NCBI GenBank assembly: GCA_963205255.1
Contig: CAUJIK010000012.1
Location: 1 to 38,298 of the forward strand
DNA: 38,298 bases
Direction: 5' to 3'
Source: Pseudomonadota bacterium
GTDB lineage: Bacteria; Pseudomonadota; Gammaproteobacteria; Steroidobacterales; Steroidobacteraceae
Shown here: positions 9,695-17,505 of the stretch, in pieces
How the letters are laid out: each line of letters opens with the position of its first letter
How positions within the stretch are numbered: position 1 is the first letter of the stretch
The notes under the pieces: generated by a model
Database searches by the model: none
Seen by the model: only the letters and a program-made list of their open reading frames with translations
Told to the model about the DNA's origin: nothing
Position numbers and translations under genes: made by a program

Positions 9695-10948
9695 TCAGGC
9701 TGTCCCCGTATTAATTGCAACCACTTTGCTCACGCCCCGCTCGGCGTCGAGCAGCATCTGCGTCCAGCGTGTGAGCGCCGCCCGCCGCTCTTTGAAGTAA
9801 TCGTGACGGTCATAGGTGCCTTCGACGCCACGAAGCTTGTGACCGAGGCAGCGTTCGGCGACTTCGCGGCGTACGCCAAGCGCGGCGAGGTGGGTGCGGG
9901 CCGTGCGGCGCAGGTCATGAAGCGTGAAGTGTGGCAATCCGTGCTTCACGCGGCCGAGCGCGACGTTCAGGGTGTCGATGCCCATGTGTGGCACCCGCTC
10001 GCGCGGATCGCGGCGGCGCTTTGGGAAGATGTACTCGCTGCCCGCGCCGAGCGCCCGCAACGTGTTGAGCCAATCCACGACCGCTGGCGTCAGAGGAATG
10101 TCGAGTCCTTCGCTGGTCTTGGTGCGTGACGCCGGCAGATGCCACACGGCGCCGGCTTGCGTGCTGCCGTCCAGGTCGAATTCCTCCCACCGCGCGCCGA
10201 GCAGTTCGCCCTTGCGCACGCACAGCGCCAGCAGCAGCTTGATCGCCAGCAGGTTGTCTTGGCCGAAGTTCGGTGTCTCACGGATGCTCTCGAACAGTTG
10301 AGCGATCTCATCGAAGCTCAATGCACGGCTGCGCGGCCGTTCTGTGCCGCCCGCATCGAGACGTGGTGAGAAATCGGCGGCGGGGTTGCTGGTGACGAGG
10401 CGGCGGCGCACGCCGAAGGCGAAGATGCGCCTCGTGAAGCGCAGCAGGTCGTTCGCCGCTGTCGGTGCGCGCCCCTTGAGGCCGTCCAGCAGGCGGACCA
10501 CATCCGCAGGCGTGACTTCGCTCGCTGCCATCCGCCCGAGCTTCGGCACAAGGTATTTGTCGAGATACCGCCGCGGCACGCCCGGATGCTTCAACCCGCG
10601 CGCCTGGACTTCGGTGCGATACCAGTCTTCGCACAGCGCCTTGAACGATCCCTTCCGTCGTTCCTCGTCCAGTGCCGCGCGCCGGACGCTCAGGGGATTC
10701 TGCTGCCGGTCGAGCAGCACGCGCGCCTGACGCGCCTCGATGCGCGCCTGGGCGAGCGCCATGTCAGGGTAGTTGCCGAGCGTGAGCCAGTGCTCCTTGC
10801 CGGCAAAGCGGTAACGCAGCGTCCAAGAGGCCCCATCGCGGGTCTGCTTGCGCAGGTACAGCCCGTCGCCGTCGCTGAGCAACACCGCCTTGCCGGAACG
10901 ATGTGCCCGCTCCACAGCAAGCGCCGTGAGCCTGGTACGTGCCGCCAC
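9695..10948 (-). CDS. P4-type tyrosine integrase
   Basis: Site-specific recombinase of 417 residues, a normal length for P4-family integrases that move genomic islands. The N-terminal ~90 residues fit the DUF4102 arm-binding domain (LSDGDGLYLR, then WTLRYRF and LTLGNYP). A core-binding region follows, then the catalytic domain with the expected residues: Arg in CVRKGELLGARW near 244, HDLRRTART near 338, GHK near 367, and the nucleophile Tyr in TYDRHDY nine residues after that His. It appears intact. It starts at GTG 10948 behind GGAGG. The gene converges on the defence operon and its 5' end faces yicC. P4-type integrases usually have the attachment site beside their 5' end, so the island's right border is probably between this gene and yicC. 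Confidence 0.95.
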   Translation of the reverse strand: MAARTRLTALAVERAHRSGKAVLLSDGDGLYLRKQTRDGASWTLRYRFAGKEHWLTLGNYPDMALAQARIEARQARVLLDRQQNPLSVRRAALDEERRKGSFKALCEDWYRTEVQARGLKHPGVPRRYLDKYLVPKLGRMAASEVTPADVVRLLDGLKGRAPTAANDLLRFTRRIFAFGVRRRLVTSNPAADFSPRLDAGGTERPRSRALSFDEIAQLFESIRETPNFGQDNLLAIKLLLALCVRKGELLGARWEEFDLDGSTQAGAVWHLPASRTKTSEGLDIPLTPAVVDWLNTLRALGAGSEYIFPKRRRDPRERVPHMGIDTLNVALGRVKHGLPHFTLHDLRRTARTHLAALGVRREVAERCLGHKLRGVEGTYDRHDYFKERRAALTRWTQMLLDAERGVSKVVAINTGTA

Positions 10949-10987
10949 TTGAACGCCTCCGAAAACCCGCCTTGCTCGTCGAATGCC

Positions 10988-11028
10988 AGCTACGCGTCTA
11001 GCTACAAACCAGCTACAGATCGAGCTAC
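10988..11028. repeat. Four direct AGCTAC repeats upstream of the integrase
   Basis: AGCTAC occurs at 10988, 11000, 11011 and 11023, so at spacings of 12, 11 and 12 bases, close to one DNA helical turn. On the strand of the integrase gene these read GTAGCT and lie 40-80 bases before its start codon. Such phased copies on one face of the helix are typical of sites bound cooperatively by a protein, for example integrase arm sites or an excisionase or repressor. The binding role is inference. Confidence 0.7.
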
Positions 11029-11034
11029 AAGTTT

Positions 11035-11049
11035 AACCCGGAGCGGGTT
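11035..11049. repeat. Short perfect inverted repeat between the AGCTAC repeats and yicC
   Basis: AACCCG and CGGGTT flank the three bases GAG. A second small dyad, TCCGG and CCGGA, lies at 11067-11071 and 11081-11085. These could be core sites for integrase or simple hairpins. No long T run follows, so a terminator is not supported. Confidence 0.4.
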
Positions 11050-11137
11050 GGACGATAGTGGACGAATCCGGCGAAAAATACCGGAAACTCAGGTAGTTAA
11101 AGCAATTCTGGCGGAGGTCCGCGGAAGCCCCCGGAAG

Positions 11138-12013
11138 CTATTCGATGTTCTGCACCTGCTCCCGCATCTGCTCGATCAGCACCTTCATATCCACCGCCAT
11201 GCGCGTGGTCGCAAGATCCTGCGACTTGGATGACAGAGTGTTGGCCTCGCGATTGAACTCCTGCATGAGGAAGTCCAGCCGGCGGCCGGCGGGTTCGGAG
11301 CCGGCGATGATCTTGCGGGTCTCGGTCAGGTGGCCATCGAGACGGTCGAGCTCCTCATCGACGTCGATGCGCTGCAGCAGCAGTGCGATCTCCTGCTCCA
11401 TGCGTTCGTTGTCGATGTTGGTCGCAAGCTCGGCGAGCCGCTCGGTGAAGCGCGCCCGGATGGCCTGATGTACTTCCGGCAGGCGGGCGCGGACACGCGC
11501 CACGAGCTCGGTGAGCTGGTCACAACGCTGGCTGATGAGCTCGGCCAGTCGCGAGCCTTCGCGGGCGCGCATCTCCTTGAGCCCCTGCAGGGCGGCGGTG
11601 AACACGCGGCGGCTCTCATCCAGCAGCGCCTGCGAGTCGGGCGTCGCCTCGCGCAGCACGCCGGGAAAGCGCAGCAATTCCACCAGATCCAGCTGCGGCG
11701 GATGGGTGACGCCGCGGGTGGCGTCCGCGAGCCGGGTGAGCACGCCGGACAGGCGGTCCACCAGCGCGCTGTCGATCTCCAGCTCCCGGCTCTCGGGGGC
11801 GAGATTGCGATATGTAAAATTGCAGTCCACCTTGCCGCGCCGCAGCTCCTGCTGCAGGCGCGCCCGCAGTTCGCCCTCCAGGGGGCGCAGCTCTTCGGGC
11901 AGCCGCAGCGAGCTTTCTAGGAAGCGGTGATTGACGCTGCGCAGCTCACAGACCAGGTGGCCGGTGGGCAGCGCGGCTTCGCTGCGGGCAAAGCCCGTCA
12001 TGCTGAGGATCAT
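11138..12013 (-). CDS. yicC: YicC/YloC family endoribonuclease
   Basis: A 291-residue protein matching the YicC/YloC family in length and sequence. It opens with MILSMTGFA, has the ELRSVNHRFLE block near residues 24-34, and ends with the conserved C-terminal domain (former DUF1732), including FLMQEFNREANTL and SKSQDLATTRMAVDMK segments. Family members are cytoplasmic endoribonucleases acting in RNA turnover. The start ATG is at 12013; the divergent phosphatase gene begins about 74 bases away, so the two probably share a short promoter region. The 3' end abuts the acquired island and may be the integration target. Confidence 0.95.
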   Translation of the reverse strand: MILSMTGFARSEAALPTGHLVCELRSVNHRFLESSLRLPEELRPLEGELRARLQQELRRGKVDCNFTYRNLAPESRELEIDSALVDRLSGVLTRLADATRGVTHPPQLDLVELLRFPGVLREATPDSQALLDESRRVFTAALQGLKEMRAREGSRLAELISQRCDQLTELVARVRARLPEVHQAIRARFTERLAELATNIDNERMEQEIALLLQRIDVDEELDRLDGHLTETRKIIAGSEPAGRRLDFLMQEFNREANTLSSKSQDLATTRMAVDMKVLIEQMREQVQNIE

Positions 12014-12086
12014 GGGTAGCTACCGGGGTTCGGGTGCGCAATGCAATAATGCGGAACTGGAGTTTAGCCGAACGCGGGAGCCTGTT

Positions 12087-12827
12087 TTGCAAGTCGAATT
12101 CGCCGAGGTCAGCCTGCTCGGCGCACGTGACGAGAACCAGGATCGCGTTGCCGTGGCGGTGAATCCCGGCGTGGCGCTCATTGCCGCCTTCGACGGCATG
12201 GGCGGGCACGCCGATGGCGCCAAGGCCGCCGAGACGGCCCGGCAGGTGCTGCTGGGCCGCATCGCTTCGGCGGCACAGCAGCCATTGGTCGATCCGCTGG
12301 CTTTCCTGCATCTGGCGCTTGGGCAGGCCCATGTGCAGGTGGTGGCGCTGGGAACGAAGCTGCCGCTGGAGCAACGGCCGCGCGCCACGGGCGCCATTTG
12401 TCTTGCGCAGGAAGGCACGGCCTGGTGGGCGCATGTCGGCGACAGCCGCGTCTACCATCTGCGCGCCGGCGCCGTGCTTACGCGCACCCGCGACCACAGC
12501 CATGTGGAGCTGCTGCTTCAGGAAGGGCTCATCAGCGCGGATCAGGCGCAGAACCACCCCATGCGCAATTATGTGGACAGCTGTCTGGGTGGCGATGCAT
12601 TGCTGCCCGAGATGGTGATCGGGCGCTGCGTGCGCGTGCTGCCGGGTGATACGCTGCTGGTGTGCACCGATGGCTTCTGGGCCAATCTGCGCGACGAGGA
12701 CATTGCCGCCTCGTTCTATTCGGGTGCGAGCCTGCACGATGCGCTATACGCCATCGCGGATTTCGCGGTGCGAACCGCGGGTGTGGGCAGCGATAACACT
12801 TCGGCCGCGGCTCTGCGAATTCTCTAA
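12087..12827 (+). CDS. PP2C-family serine/threonine protein phosphatase
   Basis: A Mg/Mn-dependent protein phosphatase of about 246 residues, comparable to bacterial Stp1/PrpC enzymes. Seen: the N-terminal ARDENQDR metal-site motif, [29 protein letters not shown] and C-terminal GSDNTS, which together supply the acidic metal ligands of the PP2C fold. No membrane segment or signal is seen, so it is probably cytosolic. I chose TTG 12087 because GGGAG lies seven bases upstream and the family homology starts right there; the same frame is open further back with an ATG at 12012, which would overlap the yicC start region. rph begins nine bases after the stop, suggesting co-transcription. The substrate and partner kinase are not evident in this window. 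Confidence 0.9.
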   Translation: MQVEFAEVSLLGARDENQDRVAVAVNPGVALIAAFDGMGGHADGAKAAETARQVLLGRIASAAQQPLVDPLAFLHLALGQAHVQVVALGTKLPLEQRPRATGAICLAQEGTAWWAHVGDSRVYHLRAGAVLTRTRDHSHVELLLQEGLISADQAQNHPMRNYVDSCLGGDALLPEMVIGRCVRVLPGDTLLVCTDGFWANLRDEDIAASFYSGASLHDALYAIADFAVRTAGVGSDNTSAAALRIL

Positions 12828-12835
12828 GAAATACC

Positions 12836-13573
12836 ATGACGACACGACACGATGGACGCGCACCCGACCAGCTGCGCCCGGTGCGCTTTACGCGCGGTTT
12901 CACGCGCTATGCGGAAGGCTCGGTGCTGGTGGAGTTCGGCCACACGCGAGTGCTGTGCACCGCGAGCATCGAGGAGGGTGTGCCCTCCTTCCTGCGCGGC
13001 AAGGGGCAGGGCTGGGTCACGGCCGAATACGGCATGCTGCCGCGCGCCACGCATACGCGCGGCGCGCGCGAGGCGGCCAAGGGCAAACAGTCCGGCCGCA
13101 CGCAGGAGATCCAGCGGCTGATCGGCCGCAGCCTGCGCGCCGCGCTGGATCTCGCGGCGCTGGGCGAGCGCACGGTGACGCTGGATTGCGATGTGCTGCA
13201 GGCCGATGGCGGCACGCGCACCGCCTCGGTCACCGGCGCCTATGTGGCGCTGGCCGATGCCTGCGCGAAGCTCGCCGCGCAGAAGGGCATTGCCAGCCCG
13301 CTGCATGGCCAGGTGGCTGCGATCTCCGTCGGTATCGTCGGGGGCCGTCCGGTGCTCGATCTCGACTACGTGGAGGATTCCAGCGCCGAGACCGACATGA
13401 ATGTGGTGATGAACAGCGGTGGCGGCTTCATCGAGGTGCAGGGCACGGCCGAGGGCCACCCCATGCGCCGCGACGAGGTGGATTCGCTGCTGCTGCTTGC
13501 CACCCAGGGCACGGCGCAGCTGTTCGAATTGCAGCGCGCGGCGCTGGCGCAGCCGCCCGCGGCCGCGCCCTGA
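12836..13573 (+). CDS. rph: Ribonuclease PH
   Basis: Phosphorolytic 3'-5' exoribonuclease that trims tRNA 3' ends and degrades structured RNA. The 245-residue length is near the usual 238-240. Family blocks are clear: R-x-DGR-x2-D-LRP near the start, [18 protein letters not shown], the [15 protein letters not shown] segment that carries phosphate-binding arginines, [24 protein letters not shown] and [15 protein letters not shown] near residue 185. It appears complete and active. Rph is followed within nine bases by rdgB, a common pairing in proteobacteria. Confidence 0.97.
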   Translation: MTTRHDGRAPDQLRPVRFTRGFTRYAEGSVLVEFGHTRVLCTASIEEGVPSFLRGKGQGWVTAEYGMLPRATHTRGAREAAKGKQSGRTQEIQRLIGRSLRAALDLAALGERTVTLDCDVLQADGGTRTASVTGAYVALADACAKLAAQKGIASPLHGQVAAISVGIVGGRPVLDLDYVEDSSAETDMNVVMNSGGGFIEVQGTAEGHPMRRDEVDSLLLLATQGTAQLFELQRAALAQPPAAAP

Positions 13574-13581
13574 CGCAGCTG

Positions 13582-14205
13582 ATGGAGCAGGCCGCTTCTG
13601 CTTCGCCGCCCGTGGCTGGCCGCATCGTGCTCGCCAGCGGCAATGCCGGCAAACTGCGCGAGCTCGCGGCGCTGCTTGCGCCGCGCGGCTTCCAGCTGGT
13701 GCTGCAGAGCGAGCTGGGCATAGAGGCGCCCGAGGAAACCGGCAGCACCTTCGAGGAGAACGCATTGCTCAAGGCGCGTCATGCGGCGCGGCTCTCCGGT
13801 CTGCCGGCGCTGGCGGATGATTCGGGCATCGAGGTGGATGCGCTCGATGGCCGTCCCGGCGTGTGGTCGGCGCGCTATGCGGGTGAGAGCGCGACGGATC
13901 TGGAGAACCTCGAGCTGATGCTGGCGGAGCTGGCGGCTGTTTCGGATGCGCGGCGCACGGCGCGCTACCGCTGCGTGATTGCGCTGGTGCGGTCGGCTGA
14001 TGATCCGGCGCCGCTTCTGGGCAGCGGGGTGTGGGAGGGGCACATCGCGAGCTTTCCGCGCGGCAGTGGCGGCTTCGGTTACGACCCCATCTTCCTGCCG
14101 CTTGGGCAGGAGGGCCGTTCGGCGGCGGAAATGAGCGCGCAGGACAAGAACGCCGTGAGTCATCGCGCCCGCGCGCTGCAGCACCTGCTCGCACAATTGC
14201 CGTGA
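13582..14205 (+). CDS. rdgB: XTP/dITP diphosphatase (RdgB/HAM1)
   Basis: House-cleaning pyrophosphatase that hydrolyses ITP, dITP and XTP to monophosphates and keeps deaminated purines out of nucleic acids. It is 207 residues, with the family motifs LASGNAGKLRELA near residue 17, TFEENALLKARHAA, LADDSGIEVDAL with the catalytic and metal-binding acidic residues, GRPGVWSARYAG, GSGGFGYDPIF and SHRARAL. The start ATG 13582 lies just after the rph stop. The frame remains open far upstream inside rph, but that part has no homology and is discarded. Next comes hemW, 14 bases away. Confidence 0.96.
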   Translation: MEQAASASPPVAGRIVLASGNAGKLRELAALLAPRGFQLVLQSELGIEAPEETGSTFEENALLKARHAARLSGLPALADDSGIEVDALDGRPGVWSARYAGESATDLENLELMLAELAAVSDARRTARYRCVIALVRSADDPAPLLGSGVWEGHIASFPRGSGGFGYDPIFLPLGQEGRSAAEMSAQDKNAVSHRARALQHLLAQLP

Positions 14206-14219
14206 AAAGGCCGTAGGCC

Positions 14220-15398
14220 ATGCAGGCGCCGCCCCTTGCGGTGTACGTGCACTTTCCGTGGTGCGTGAGCAAATGCCCGTACTGCGATTTCAATTCGCAC
14301 CAGCTCAAGGCCGGATTGCCCGAGGCAGCCTATCTGGATGCCCTGGCCGCGGATCTTGCCGCGCAGTTGCCGCGCGTCGCCGGCCGCGAGGTCTCCAGTG
14401 TGTTCCTCGGCGGCGGCACGCCCAGCCTGTTTCCGCCGGCGGCCATTGGCCGCGTGCTGGCGCTGCTGCGCGCGCGGTTGCCGTTCGTCGCCGACGCGGA
14501 GATCACGATGGAGGCCAATCCGGCCACCGTCGAACGCGGCCGCTTTGCCGGCTACGCGCAAGCGGGCGTCAATCGCGTCTCGCTGGGCGCGCAGAGCTTT
14601 GGCGCCGCGCAACTGGCGGCGCTGGGCCGCATCCACAAGGTCGAGGATGTGCTGCGCTCGGTGGATGAGCTGCGCCGCGCCGGCCTCGCCAATTTCAACC
14701 TCGATCTCATGTTCGCGCTGCCGGCACAGACCCGGGAACTGGCGCTTGCGGATCTGACGGCCGCGCTGGCGCTGGCCCCCACGCACCTGTCGCTGTACCA
14801 GCTCACCATCGAGCCCGGTACGGTGTTCGCGGGTCATCCTCCGCCGCTGCCCGATGAAGAAGTGTGCGAGGCGATGCAGGACGACGCTCAGGCGCTGCTG
14901 GTCGCGCGCGGCTATGCCCAGTACGAGGTCTCCGCCTGGGCGCAGGCGGGCGCCCAGTGCCGCCACAACCGCAATTACTGGGGCTTTGGTGATTACCTGG
15001 GACTAGGCGCCGGAGCGCACGGCAAGCTCACCGATGCCGCGCGCGGACGGGTCGAGCGCAGCACACATCTGCGCGAGCCGCGCCGCTACCAGCTCAGCGC
15101 CGGCGAAGGTCCGCGCTGGCAGGCCGTGGCCGTGGAGGATCTGCCCTTCGAGTTCATGCTGAATGCGCTGCGCCTCAACGAGGGCTTCAGGCTTGCCGAT
15201 TTCACCCGGCGCACGGGCCTGGATGCGGCCGTGATCGCCCCGAACCTTGGCCGGCTGGCTGCCCGCGGCCTGGTAGAAACGCTGCCATCCCATGCCGCCC
15301 CTGGCTGGCGCGCCACCCCCCAGGGCCGCCGCTTCCTCAATGACGTGACGGCCAGTTTTCTTCCCGGTCCAATTTCGCAAGACAGGGCAGGTAGTTAG
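14220..15398 (+). CDS. hemW: Radical SAM heme chaperone HemW
   Basis: A 392-residue radical-SAM protein. CVSKCPYC near residues 19-26 is the CxxxCxxC motif that binds the 4Fe-4S cluster. SVFLGGGTPSLF, EANPATVERGRF and RVSLGAQSFG follow in the TIM-barrel core, and RHNRNYWGFGDYLGLGAGAHG near residue 255 is characteristic of HemW rather than of coproporphyrinogen dehydrogenase HemN. HemW is regarded as a heme chaperone that delivers heme to respiratory enzymes. It is the last gene of the rph-rdgB-hemW run; a 323-base intergenic region follows. Confidence 0.95.
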   Translation: MQAPPLAVYVHFPWCVSKCPYCDFNSHQLKAGLPEAAYLDALAADLAAQLPRVAGREVSSVFLGGGTPSLFPPAAIGRVLALLRARLPFVADAEITMEANPATVERGRFAGYAQAGVNRVSLGAQSFGAAQLAALGRIHKVEDVLRSVDELRRAGLANFNLDLMFALPAQTRELALADLTAALALAPTHLSLYQLTIEPGTVFAGHPPPLPDEEVCEAMQDDAQALLVARGYAQYEVSAWAQAGAQCRHNRNYWGFGDYLGLGAGAHGKLTDAARGRVERSTHLREPRRYQLSAGEGPRWQAVAVEDLPFEFMLNALRLNEGFRLADFTRRTGLDAAVIAPNLGRLAARGLVETLPSHAAPGWRATPQGRRFLNDVTASFLPGPISQDRAGS

Positions 15399-15424
15399 GA
15401 GGCTTCGTGCATCGCCAGCCGCAT

Positions 15425-15636
15425 CTATCCACAGCGGACGGGCCGGGAGCGAAATTGAGGCAATTACATTCGATATGCACCGCACTACGACATGAGTGCC
15501 ACATAACTATTTGATAGATCAGGCAGAAATGGGTTGGTCATAATTTGACCAAGTGCGCAGATTCTCCGTGTTTTCGCATTCCGGGTAGCCGGAGCCGAGT
15601 GTCGTCCACAGAGTTATCCACAGATTTTGTGGATAA
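15425..15636. promoter_or_regulatory. Cluster of DnaA boxes, two of them perfect and opposed
   Basis: TTATCCACA at 15614-15622 is an exact match to the DnaA box consensus. TGTGGATAA at 15628-15636 is an exact box in the opposite orientation, five bases away. CTATCCACA at 15425-15433 matches 8 of 9 bases and TCGTCCACA at 15602-15610 matches 7 of 9. Binding by DnaA follows from the established consensus. Whether the site is an origin, a DnaA-titrating or reactivating locus, or a regulator of rpmE is unknown. Confidence 0.65.
15534..15552. promoter_or_regulatory. Operator-like palindrome upstream of rpmE
   Basis: TTGGTCA and TGACCAA form a perfect 7-base inverted repeat around the spacer TAATT. 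It overlaps CATAAT, a possible -10 element, but I find no well-spaced -35. Its size suits a dimeric regulator. No regulator gene adjoins it, and nothing shows which promoter it would control. Confidence 0.5.
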
Positions 15637-15669
15637 GGGGGAGGCCTCCAGAATATCCTGCCACGGCAG

Positions 15670-15698
15670 TTGTCGTGGACGCCCGCCCCCGGTATATT
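15670..15698 (+). promoter_or_regulatory. Sigma-70 promoter of rpmE
   Basis: TTGTCG at 15670-15675 and TATATT at 15693-15698 are separated by 17 bases, the optimal spacing. An 18-base imperfect dyad (CCACGGCA, GT, TGTCGTGG) at 15661-15678 overlaps the -35 and might be an operator. Transcription would start near 15705, giving a short leader with GGAG at 15712-15715 before ATG 15722. Confidence 0.65.
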
Positions 15699-15721
15699 GC
15701 GCGCCCCTTCCGGAGCCTGTC

Positions 15722-15943
15722 ATGAAAGCCGAGACCCACCCCGCTTACGCCGAAATCAACGTCGTCTGCAGCTGCGGCCATACCTTCAAGACCGGCTCGA
15801 CGCTGGGACACGACCTGCAGCTCGACGTATGCTCTTCCTGCCACCCGTTCTATACGGGCAAGCAGAAGATCGTCGACACCGCCGGTCGCGTGGACAAGTT
15901 CCGCAAGAAGTACGCCGCGAAGTCCGCTGCCGCGGCCCGCTAG
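15722..15943 (+). CDS. rpmE: 50S ribosomal protein L31, zinc-binding type
   Basis: Ribosomal protein bL31 of 73 residues. Its cysteines (CSCGHTF near residue 16 and [12 protein letters not shown] near 37) make it the zinc-containing C+ paralogue rather than the zinc-free C- form. [14 protein letters not shown] and KFRKKY segments are family signatures. ATG 15722 has GGAG six bases upstream and a good promoter. The frame is open further upstream only through the regulatory region. The M48 lipoprotein follows after 39 bases. Confidence 0.97.
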   Translation: MKAETHPAYAEINVVCSCGHTFKTGSTLGHDLQLDVCSSCHPFYTGKQKIVDTAGRVDKFRKKYAAKSAAAAR

Positions 15944-15959
15944 CAGAACCCGCCAGCGC

Positions 15960-15981
15960 GCCGGCAAGGAGAATTGCCGGC
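15960..15981 (+). promoter_or_regulatory. Hairpin presenting the Shine-Dalgarno of the M48 gene in its loop
   Basis: GCCGGCAA (15960-15967) pairs perfectly with TTGCCGGC (15974-15981), leaving the 6-base loop GGAGAA, which holds the Shine-Dalgarno GGAG. The stem ends one base before the ATG at 15983. No T run follows, so it is not an intrinsic terminator. A role in translational control is inference. Confidence 0.55.
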
Positions 15982-15982
15982 C

Positions 15983-17470
15983 ATGATCCGAATTCCGTTT
16001 CCGCGCCTGCTCGCCGCAGGCGCCGCCGCCCTGATGCTGCTGGGAGCCGTGTCCTGCTCCAGCAATCCGGCCACGGGCGGCAGCAATGTCGTCTTCGGCA
16101 CCAAGAAGGGCGAGGTCGAGAACTCCCGCCGCATCCACGACCAGATCGTCAAGTTCTACGGGGTCTATGAAGACCAGGCGATCCAGGAGTATGTGAATGC
16201 TGTCGGCCAGCGCGTGGCCCGCCACAGCGACATGCCCGACATGGAATGGAAGTTCACGGTGGTCGACGAGGGCTCGATCAATGCCTTCACCACCGGCGGC
16301 GGCTATGTGTATGTGCACCGCGGCCTGCTGGCGTACCTGAATTCCGAATCCGAGCTGGCCGCCGTGCTGGGCCATGAGCTGGCGCATGTCACCGCGCGCC
16401 ACGTGGCCCGCGGCCAGACCCGCAGCGTGCTGACCAGCCTGCTGGCCCTGGGCGCGGCCATAGCCACCGGGTCGGGCGCCGTGGCCGACATGGCCAGCAT
16501 CGGTGCCGCGGCCTACACGCAGGGCTACGGGCGCGAGGCCGAGATGGAGGCTGACCGCGTAGGGATGAAATACCTGATCAAGGCCGGTTATGACCCCAAG
16601 GCCATGGGCCGCGTTTTTGCGGCCTTCCGTGCCCAGGAGAGCTTTGAAATTGCCGCCGCGCGCGCCGAGGGCCGCGAGCCGCGCGTGTACCACGGCGTGT
16701 TCTCTTCGCACCCTGCGCCGGACGACCGCGCGCTGCAGGCCGCCCGTGGCGCCGCGCAGGTGGCCGCCGATCCCGAAGGCGGTTTGGTGGACAACCGCAA
16801 TGTGTACATGCAGGCCATCGATGGCCTGGCCTATGGCTCGAGCAAGGCGCAGGGCGTGGTGCGCGACAACCGCCTCTATCACGCCGACATGAACCTCACC
16901 ATGGCCTTCCCCCGTGGCTGGGTGGTGGAGAATCACCGCGACCGCATCATCGCCTTCACCAAGGGCCAGGAGACCATCATGCAGGTCACGGTGGCGGGCG
17001 TTCCGGAGCGCCAGTCGCCGCGCGAATTCCTCATCGAGCGCCTCAAGGGAGCCCAGCTCGCGGGTGGCGAGCCGGTCACCATCAATGGCATGCAGGGCTA
17101 TTCAGTGCTCACCCGCAATGGCTCGCCGCTGGACAACGGCGCCGGACCGGTGCGCTGGATCGCGGTCTATCGCGGCGGCAGCGCCTTCCTGTTCGCCGGT
17201 GCCAGCAAGTCGGCGCGCGACGGCAGGCCCGAGGCCGATGGCCTGATCCGCTCGGTGGCCGAGACCATGCGCGACCTGCGCACGGCGGAGTTCGCGCTGG
17301 CCGAACCCTATCGCCTGAAGATCATCCGCGCCACCGACCGGACGCGGCTGGCCGACTACGCCGGCGCTATTCCGGCCGATCGTTATAAAAAAGAAGAACT
17401 GGAGCTCATTAATGCGCTCTATCCCAACAAGAAACCGCCGATAGGGGAATACATCAAGATCGTCGAGTAG
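15983..17470 (+). CDS. M48-family metalloprotease lipoprotein
   Basis: A 495-residue zinc metalloprotease with a lipoprotein signal: basic start, hydrophobic stretch, then the lipobox AVSC near residue 25. The HExxH zinc motif lies in GHELAHVTARH near residues 128-138, and the downstream EMEADRVG supplies the third ligand Glu in the usual M48 position. The N-terminal half thus resembles BepA/LoiP-type envelope quality-control proteases. The C-terminal half, roughly residues 290-495, is a further domain without recognisable repeats. It should act in the periplasm, anchored to a membrane. I chose ATG 15983 over TTG 15974 because AAGGAGA then has workable spacing. A hairpin surrounds that Shine-Dalgarno. 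gltA starts 35 bases downstream. Confidence 0.9.
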   Translation: MIRIPFPRLLAAGAAALMLLGAVSCSSNPATGGSNVVFGTKKGEVENSRRIHDQIVKFYGVYEDQAIQEYVNAVGQRVARHSDMPDMEWKFTVVDEGSINAFTTGGGYVYVHRGLLAYLNSESELAAVLGHELAHVTARHVARGQTRSVLTSLLALGAAIATGSGAVADMASIGAAAYTQGYGREAEMEADRVGMKYLIKAGYDPKAMGRVFAAFRAQESFEIAAARAEGREPRVYHGVFSSHPAPDDRALQAARGAAQVAADPEGGLVDNRNVYMQAIDGLAYGSSKAQGVVRDNRLYHADMNLTMAFPRGWVVENHRDRIIAFTKGQETIMQVTVAGVPERQSPREFLIERLKGAQLAGGEPVTINGMQGYSVLTRNGSPLDNGAGPVRWIAVYRGGSAFLFAGASKSARDGRPEADGLIRSVAETMRDLRTAEFALAEPYRLKIIRATDRTRLADYAGAIPADRYKKEELELINALYPNKKPPIGEYIKIVE

Positions 17471-17505
17471 TGTAGTCTTGGAGTGATTCCCTTCAGGTTG
17501 AAGCC

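Larger units (their letters stand above)
15399..15721. other. Long intergenic region with DnaA boxes, a palindrome and the rpmE promoter
   Basis: No convincing gene is seen in these 323 bases. The stretch is visibly richer in A and T than the flanking genes. It contains a cluster of DnaA-box-like sites, a separate 19-base dyad and the rpmE promoter, each listed separately. Both flanking genes point the same way. Confidence 0.8.

Noticed and set aside
10988-11028. CRISPR-like array
   Set aside because: Six-base repeats with five- to six-base spacers are far too short, and no cas genes are seen.
10949-11137. tRNA gene as the integrase target
   Set aside because: No cloverleaf or TTCGA-type T arm could be found in this stretch.
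12646-13581. Upstream extension of the rdgB frame through rph
   Set aside because: Stop-free by composition only; the translation before ATG 13582 has no homology and overlaps rph entirely.
15425-15636. Calling the DnaA-box cluster oriC outright
   Set aside because: Neighbouring genes are not the usual origin genes, only two boxes are perfect, and skew cannot be computed here; reported as a DnaA-box cluster only.
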